Source: an uncultured Gammaproteobacteria bacterium
Lineage (GTDB): Bacteria > Pseudomonadota > Gammaproteobacteria > Pseudomonadales > UBA5518
DNA: 9,923 nt
Direction of reading: 5' to 3'
Assembly (NCBI GenBank): GCA_903921135.1
Contig: CAIXOY010000497.1
Span: forward strand, 1 to 9,923
Both the position numbers and the translations under genes were made by a program. The notes beneath the pieces were generated by a model, which was given only the letters and a program-made list of their open reading frames with translations, was not told the DNA's origin and did no database searches. Shown in pieces: positions 5,714 to 9,923 of the stretch (the first letter of the stretch is position 1; every line of letters starts with the position of its first letter).

Positions 5714-6910
5714 ATGAGCTTTCGACGCCCGCAAGCGGCAATCCTGACTGAGCGCCTGCTGGAGCCACGCCGGCACATACAGGTGGTGACTGGCCCTCGG
5801 CAAGTGGGGAAGAGCACGCTGGTTCAGCACGTCGTGGAAGCCGCAGGCCTGCCGACGCGAAGCGCCAGCGCGGACGAGCCCACCCTGCGGGGTATGGAGT
5901 GGATTGAACAGCAATGGCAGCTGGCGCGGGTGGCGGCCACCGGATCGGGCAAGGCCGGTGGCCTGTTGGTGCTGGACGAGATACAGAAAATCCCGCGCTG
6001 GTCCGAGTCGGTCAAGCGACTCTGGGACGAGGACACGCGCAAACGGGTTCCGCTCAAAGTGGTGCTGCTGGGTTCTGCGCCGCTGCTCGTAGCGCGCGGG
6101 CTCACCGAAAGCCTCGCCGGTCGATTCGAGACCCTACCTCTTGGTCACTGGTCGTTTGCGGAAATGCGCGAGGCTTTCGGCTTCACTCTGGAGCAGTACA
6201 TCTTCTTTGGTGGTTACCCGGGCGCCGCGCCGCTCGTTCGCCAGCCGCAGCGCTGGACGCGATACATCGTCGACAGCCTCATCGAGACATCCATTTCGAG
6301 AGACGTGCTGCTTCTCACCCGCGTTGACAAACCCGCGCTGCTTCGGCGGCTCTTCGACCTCGCGTGCCGATACTCCGGTCAGTCACTGTCCTACACCAAA
6401 ATGCTCGGGCAATTGCACGATGCTGGCAACGCCACCACATTGGCCCACTATCTCGAACTTCTTGCCGGCGCCGGGTTGGTCACCGGGTTGCAGAAGTACG
6501 CGGGTGATGTTGCGCGGATGCGGGGATCCAGCCCCAAGTTGCAGGTGTTGAACACGGCACTTCTGACCGCATCATCGGGGATGTCATTGACAGAGGCGCG
6601 GGCAGATCACGAATTCTGGGGGCGACTGGTGGAATCTGCGGTCGGCGCGCACATGGCAAACGCAGCCTCGGCCGGCGAGTGCGAACTGTATTACTGGCGC
6701 GATCGGACGCTGGAGGTGGACTTCGTGCTGAAGGCTGGCCGCAAGCTCGCGTCGCTTGAGGTAAAGAGCGGGAGAGCACCACAGGCTCACAGTGGCACTG
6801 CGGCCTTTGCGTCGGCGTTCAAACCGCAACGCAGCCTCCTGGTCGGCGGTGACGGTATCGACCTTGGCGACTTTCTGTCCCAGCCGGTGTCCTCGTGGAT
6901 TTCAAGCTGA
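5714..6910 (+). CDS. AAA family ATPase with C-terminal DUF4143 domain
   Basis: The 398-residue protein has the AAA_14/DUF4143 layout. Walker A is GPRQVGKST at 27-35, and Walker B is LLVLDEIQ with Asp88-Glu89. A sensor-type strand KVVLLGSAPLL starts near 115, and GRFETLPLGHWSFAEM follows. A central winged-helix-like stretch has RYSGQSLSYTKMLGQLHDAGNATTLAHYLELL. The C-terminal part has YYWRDRTLEVDFVL and LEVKSG, giving Asp336, Glu349 and Lys351 in a PD-(D/E)XK nuclease-like pattern. The cellular role of this widespread family is not settled; some members are found near defence or toxin-antitoxin genes. The ATG at 5714 lacks a Shine-Dalgarno, but the protein start fits homologues. It stands alone, with palindromic sites upstream and hairpin repeats on both sides. 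It appears intact. Confidence 0.9.
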   Translation: MSFRRPQAAILTERLLEPRRHIQVVTGPRQVGKSTLVQHVVEAAGLPTRSASADEPTLRGMEWIEQQWQLARVAATGSGKAGGLLVLDEIQKIPRWSESVKRLWDEDTRKRVPLKVVLLGSAPLLVARGLTESLAGRFETLPLGHWSFAEMREAFGFTLEQYIFFGGYPGAAPLVRQPQRWTRYIVDSLIETSISRDVLLLTRVDKPALLRRLFDLACRYSGQSLSYTKMLGQLHDAGNATTLAHYLELLAGAGLVTGLQKYAGDVARMRGSSPKLQVLNTALLTASSGMSLTEARADHEFWGRLVESAVGAHMANAASAGECELYYWRDRTLEVDFVLKAGRKLASLEVKSGRAPQAHSGTAAFASAFKPQRSLLVGGDGIDLGDFLSQPVSSWISS

Positions 6911-6912
6911 GG

Positions 6913-6934
6913 GTCTCTGCCCCAACGCAGGGAC
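6913..6934 (+). other. Hairpin just after the ATPase stop codon
   Basis: GTCTCTGC (6913-6920), loop CCCAAC, GCAGGGAC (6927-6934) form an 8-bp stem with one G-U pair. No T run follows, so termination here would not be a classical intrinsic one; mRNA 3'-end protection is possible. Confidence 0.35.
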
Positions 6935-6949
6935 GCAGCCCTGAGCGAG

Positions 6950-6974
6950 GGCATTTCTGCCAAGGGAAATGCGG
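6950..6974 (+). repeat. Hairpin-forming repeat, right copy
   Basis: GGCATTTCTGCCAAGG followed by GAAATGCGG is the partner of the repeat at 5613-5637. GCATTTC (6951-6957) and GAAATGC (6966-6972) are perfect 7-bp inverted arms around an 8-nt loop. It lies between the ATPase and the tRNA-Met promoter. Confidence 0.6.
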
Positions 6975-6982
6975 GGTGCGGA

Positions 6983-7012
6983 TTGACACTGCACCGCCAC
7001 AGCAAACAAAAT
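6983..7012 (+). promoter_or_regulatory. Promoter of tRNA-Met with stringent-type discriminator
   Basis: A perfect -35 TTGACA (6983-6988), an 18-nt spacer and CAAAAT (7007-7012, 4 of 6) precede the GC-rich TCGCGCCCCG. The predicted transcription start is a few bases before the tRNA at 7024. A GC-rich discriminator is typical of ppGpp-controlled stable RNA promoters. Confidence 0.65.
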
Positions 7013-7023
7013 TCGCGCCCCGT

Positions 7024-7100
7024 GGCGACGTAGCTCAGCTGGTTAGAGCACGGCATTCATAATGCTGGGGTCGGTGGTTCAAGTCCACTCGTCGCTACCA
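7024..7100 (+). tRNA. tRNA-Met (anticodon CAU, elongator type)
   Basis: The 77-nt cloverleaf has acceptor arms GGCGACG (7024-7030) and CGTCGCT (7090-7096, one G-U pair), discriminator A7097 and an encoded CCA. The D arm has AGCTCAGCTGGTTAGAGC. The anticodon stem CGGCA/TGCTG surrounds loop TTCATAA, with CAT at 7058-7060. The body resembles E. coli elongator tRNA-Met, including CATAATG and GGGGTC, more than tRNA-Ile2, which shares the CAT anticodon. The acceptor stem pairs at position 1, unlike an initiator tRNA. Confidence 0.93.
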
Positions 7101-7250
7101 ATCCTTTCAAGCACTTGGGCGTTCTCAGTGGCGCCCGCAGTCTCCGTGTAAACACCCGCCAAACAGACAGCGGTCCGATTGGTTGCAGGGTGCGCCTGGC
7201 AGGGAGCGTTGGCCGATCACACGCAGTGACTGCATTGATGGTGCAGGCGC

Positions 7251-8237
7251 CTAGCGCAAAAACCGCTCGACGATGCTCGACCCGAGCTTCGTGCAACAGA
7301 ACGCATGCATACCCAACTCCTCCGCGAGCAGTTCGAACGCGGCCACTCCGCGCACCGTGTTGCCCTTGGCATCGAGCCGCGGTGAATAGGCCGCCACGCC
7401 GAGTTGGCGGTTGACCACGCCTGCCAGCCCGCCGCCGACGCCGCTCTTGGCGGGGATTCCCACGCGAAACCCCCAGTTACCCGAGTAGTTGTACATCCCG
7501 CAGGAGTACATCACCGACTGCGTGTCGCGTACTGCCATCAGATCGAAGACCGTGTCGTCGGTGCGCGGTTGCACGCCGAGGTTCGCGAGCGTCACCGACA
7601 TCCATGCGAGATCCGCCGCGGTCACGCGGATGGAGCACTGGCGGAAATACAGATCCACCACCTCGTCGACCGGGCCGCCGAGTACGCCGGTGCCTTTCAG
7701 CAGATGCGCGATGGCGCGGTTGCGGTGACCGGTCTCGCACTCTGATCGGTACACGGCGTCGTCCATATCGAGTGTGCGCCCCGCCGCGCGCGAGAAGCGC
7801 TCCAGGATGAAATCGAAGGCGCCCTCCCCCAGTTCGCGGTACAGCAAGCCCGCAACGGTGATGGCGCCCGCGTTCACCATCGGGTTGAAGGGGCGCGCCG
7901 TGGTCGGATCGAACTCGATGCTGTTGAAGGCGTCCCCGCTGGGCTCCACGCCCACGTGGCGCATCACCTCGTCGGGGCCGAGCAACTCGTTCGCCAGGCA
8001 ATAGGTGAATGCCTTCGAGACCGACTGGATGGTGAAGGGTGTCTCGGCCTCACCCGCGGTGAAGATCTGGCCCGAGACGGTGGCCAGCGCGAGGCCGAAA
8101 TCATCCGGCTCGGCGAGGGAGAGTTCGGGGATGTAACTCGCCACCTCGCCGCGCGTGTCTGCAGCGCATTGCGCGTGTACTTGCGAGAGGATGCCCTGAA
8201 GTTCCGCCTCCGCGTCGGCCGACATGGAAGGGATCAT
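7251..8237 (-). CDS. glsA: Glutaminase (GlsA family, serine-dependent beta-lactamase-like fold)
   Basis: GlsA hydrolyses L-glutamine to glutamate and ammonia in the cytosol. From ATG 8237 the product is 328 residues, slightly longer than the usual ~308. The family begins around ILSQVHAQ and continues with GEVASYIPEL. Key motifs are TIQSVSKAF with the SxxK pair Ser72/Lys75, GDAFNSIE, NPMVNAGAI, YRSECETGHRNRAIAHLL, MYSCGMYNYSG and GIPAKSGVGGG. Two starts compete. The frame reaches TTG 8291 without a ribosome site. ATG 8237 overlaps by ATGA the stop of a short leader ORF that has a strong Shine-Dalgarno, so I chose ATG 8237; ATG 8225 is also possible. It converges on tRNA-Met, with 150 nt between that hold nothing I can identify. 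Confidence 0.94.
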   Translation of the reverse strand: MIPSMSADAEAELQGILSQVHAQCAADTRGEVASYIPELSLAEPDDFGLALATVSGQIFTAGEAETPFTIQSVSKAFTYCLANELLGPDEVMRHVGVEPSGDAFNSIEFDPTTARPFNPMVNAGAITVAGLLYRELGEGAFDFILERFSRAAGRTLDMDDAVYRSECETGHRNRAIAHLLKGTGVLGGPVDEVVDLYFRQCSIRVTAADLAWMSVTLANLGVQPRTDDTVFDLMAVRDTQSVMYSCGMYNYSGNWGFRVGIPAKSGVGGGLAGVVNRQLGVAAYSPRLDAKGNTVRGVAAFELLAEELGMHAFCCTKLGSSIVERFLR

Positions 8238-8317
8238 GCGAACGCTCGCGGGCCGAACGGGAGCTGCAAATGCCGCGATGAGACGGAGCAAGACAAAAGC
8301 GTACAGGTAAGAGGCAC
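8234..8317 (-). CDS. Possible 27-residue leader ORF coupled to glsA
   Basis: AGGAG (8330-8326 on the minus strand) stands 8 nt before GTG 8317. The GTG opens a 27-codon frame encoding VPLTCTLLSC and ending in GPRAFA. Its TGA overlaps the glsA ATG (8237) as ATGA. glsA itself has no good ribosome site, so ribosomes ending here could re-initiate on it. The peptide is unlike any family I know. Good spacing and the exact overlap argue for reality, but chance is possible. Confidence 0.35.
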   Translation of the reverse strand: MPLTCTLLSCSVSSRHLQLPFGPRAFA

Positions 8318-8472
8318 GGGGGTTACTCCTGAGATGCGATCGCGTTCAGCAACGTCCATGCCATGCAAAACGCCGTTGGATCGGCTGCCAAGTCGATCCT
8401 GCTGCGCCGTACAGGTGCACGCGGCGGGATACAGCCACCGTGGTGCGCCTTCGCGGTGCAACAGGTTGCCGA

Positions 8473-9923
8473 TCAAACCATTCCACGGCTGGCGAGGCAC
8501 TCCTGCACGGCCCGCTCGGCCTGATCGATCGCCACGTTGGTGAAGGCAGCGGCGCCCGCATCGGCATTGGCGATGGAGATCCGCCCGAAAGGCCTGCGCC
8601 CCAGCACGTGCGGCCTTTGCGCTTCGGGCATGTCGGGATCGCCCAGCGTGTCATAGGTGTAGGAATAACCGTGCGGCCAGCGGTTGATGGTGAGCGCGAG
8701 GATGTCGCGCCGGGCATCGAAACCACCAGAGCCCAGCATGCGGTTCAGCTGGCTGCGTGTTTCGCGCTCCAGGGTTTCGAACGGCGTTGCCAGCATCTCT
8801 GTGCGGCCTGCACGGTGCTGCTCGCGGCGCGGCAATCCGGGCTTGTTCCAGTTGCGGAACATCTGGATCACGGCAGGTTCGTCCTCCGAGCGCAGGCTCT
8901 CGTAGCCACCGATGCTGATCGGCGTGTCGAGTTGCACGCGGGTGTGGAAACCGTTCGGAGCGCTGATCTCGCGCACGCCGAGCTTGCGCCAGGGCTTCCA
9001 GTTCCGCACCAGTGCGCTGCTGTACATCATCGGCACCTTCGAGGCGTAACGCAGCGCCTCGCCCTGATCCGCGGGCAAGGCAGGCACCAGATAGGGAACG
9101 ATGTTGTTGAAGCAGGCGAGGATCACGTTGGCAGCGGTGACCTGCCTCAGACGGCCCTCCTTCATGTAGACCACCCGTACCGCACGCTCGGTGGCCCGGT
9201 CCGGTGTGCCGATGTGCTCCACGCGGAGCGCAGTGGCTTCCAGCCGGATGCGCACGGGAGCGTCGGGGCGGTCGAGCGCCGCATAGTCCAGCGGCACCAG
9301 CACGATCGACTCCGGGCCGTGCAGTGCAGTGAAACTCGCCGGTACGAGCCTGTTCACGAGCAGGCGCGCGATGCTCGCGTTGCCGTCGGGAAAGTGGAAG
9401 TAATCCGAGTGCACCAGAGGCTCGGCGGCAATCTCCATCCCCGCAAAGCCCGCAGCACCCAGACGCCAGGCCACGAACGCCGGGCAGGTATCGACGCGCA
9501 TGTTGTTGCGGAAACCGTCCCCGCGGAAGAACGCGAGGCTCTCCTCCGCGATACCGACGTGCTGCGTGAGATAGGTGGCATAGCTCATGTGCTGCAGCGC
9601 ACGGGCCTTCGCCATCGCGTCCAGTTCCGGCAGGTAGTCGGTCTGCGCGGCGTGGACACGGAGCAGATCCTCACGCATCCGCGCGCTGAGCGGCGCCTCG
9701 TCGAAGAAGGCCTGCCATGGACGCTCACCGAAGCCCGCAACCAGTCGGTCAGCGCGAAAATCCCCGGCGTTGAAAAACACGCCGGCACCCAGCCCTTCCA
9801 CACGCCCGGGGCGCTCGTATCGCGGAAAACTCGACGCGTCGATACCGAGCTCCGCAAGCAGGGCTTTCGCCGTGAAACTGTAGGGAAAGGGCGTCTCGAT
9901 GCTCATCGTGCCGCCGAAGGAAA
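8473..9923 (-). CDS. Spermidine-dehydrogenase-like FAD-dependent oxidoreductase, C-terminal part (5' end outside window)
   Basis: About 482 residues are visible. The first in-window ATG (9906) is not the start. The frame stays open to the right edge and reads SFGGTMSIETPFPYSFTAKA, a block that in this flavoprotein family follows the N-terminal FAD-binding Rossmann fold. The GxGxxG loop and perhaps 130 residues therefore lie outside. Visible landmarks are LAELGIDASSFPRYE, LQHMSYATYLTQHVGI, VHSDYFHFPDGNASIARLLV, VILACFNNIVPYLVPALP, KVPMMYSSALVRNWKPW and the C-terminal FAD-contact block FGRISIANADAGAAAFTNVA. The family includes Pseudomonas SpdH, which oxidises spermidine; the substrate here is not established. 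No twin-arginine signal can be judged because the N-terminus is missing. glsA lies downstream on the same strand after 235 nt. Confidence 0.82.
   Translation of the reverse strand, partial: SFGGTMSIETPFPYSFTAKALLAELGIDASSFPRYERPGRVEGLGAGVFFNAGDFRADRLVAGFGERPWQAFFDEAPLSARMREDLLRVHAAQTDYLPELDAMAKARALQHMSYATYLTQHVGIAEESLAFFRGDGFRNNMRVDTCPAFVAWRLGAAGFAGMEIAAEPLVHSDYFHFPDGNASIARLLVNRLVPASFTALHGPESIVLVPLDYAALDRPDAPVRIRLEATALRVEHIGTPDRATERAVRVVYMKEGRLRQVTAANVILACFNNIVPYLVPALPADQGEALRYASKVPMMYSSALVRNWKPWRKLGVREISAPNGFHTRVQLDTPISIGGYESLRSEDEPAVIQMFRNWNKPGLPRREQHRAGRTEMLATPFETLERETRSQLNRMLGSGGFDARRDILALTINRWPHGYSYTYDTLGDPDMPEAQRPHVLGRRPFGRISIANADAGAAAFTNVAIDQAERAVQECLASRGMV

Noticed and set aside
7077..7100. 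tRNA-Met 3' end as an integrase attachment site
   Set aside because: No second copy of the tRNA 3' sequence and no integrase gene is present in the window.
7230..7246. Inverted repeat CTGCA ... TGCAG between tRNA-Met and glsA as a terminator
   Set aside because: The stem is only 5 bp and no T run follows on either strand.
7057..7296. Minus-strand ORF ending in SGLEPPTPAL
   Set aside because: The ending is the well-known antisense translation of a tRNA (here tRNA-Met), not a protein.
8346..8726. Minus-strand frame overlapping the end of the oxidoreductase gene
   Set aside because: It overlaps the conserved C-terminal FAD block in another frame and has no homology that I recognise.

Overview
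The window reads as high-GC chromosomal DNA of a proteobacterium, most likely a gammaproteobacterium. The left part carries the order ispE, tRNA-Gln, prs, rplY, pth, ychF, which is standard for that group, and every encoded protein resembles its gamma-/betaproteobacterial family members. The genus cannot be named from the sequence alone.

Region 1 (1-4156, all plus strand) is a housekeeping block. It holds the 3' part of ispE (isoprenoid precursors), tRNA-Gln(UUG), prs (PRPP synthase, GTG start), rplY (long L25/CTC-type ribosomal protein), pth (peptidyl-tRNA hydrolase, GTG start behind a very stable hairpin) and ychF (ribosome-associated ATPase). The last four supply nucleotide precursors and translation functions; pth and ychF are only 3 nt apart.

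Region 2 (about 4157-6980) looks like an accessory insertion between ychF and a tRNA-Met gene. It contains three modules. The first is a minus-strand BrnT-type toxin with an overlapping CopG-type antitoxin. The second is a divergent plus-strand MntA-HepT (MNT-HEPN, type VII) toxin-antitoxin pair with all signature residues intact. The third is an AAA ATPase of the DUF4143 family preceded by an AT-rich set of palindromic half-sites. The ATPase gene is bracketed by two similar hairpin-forming direct repeats (5613-5637 and 6950-6974).

Region 3 (6983-7100) is tRNA-Met(CAU) with its own TTGACA promoter and a GC-rich discriminator, as expected for a stringently controlled stable RNA.

Region 4 (7251-9923, minus strand) holds a glutaminase (glsA) and, upstream of it, the C-terminal ~480 residues of a spermidine-dehydrogenase-like FAD oxidoreductase whose 5' end lies beyond the right edge. 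A short leader ORF with a good Shine-Dalgarno overlaps the glsA start by ATGA and may couple its translation. No gene-free stretch exceeds 300 bases; the longest is 8238-8472 (235 nt). I see no CRISPR array, insertion sequence or rRNA. The most unusual material is the ATPase module with its repeats and operator-like palindromes, and the packing of two toxin-antitoxin pairs beside it.
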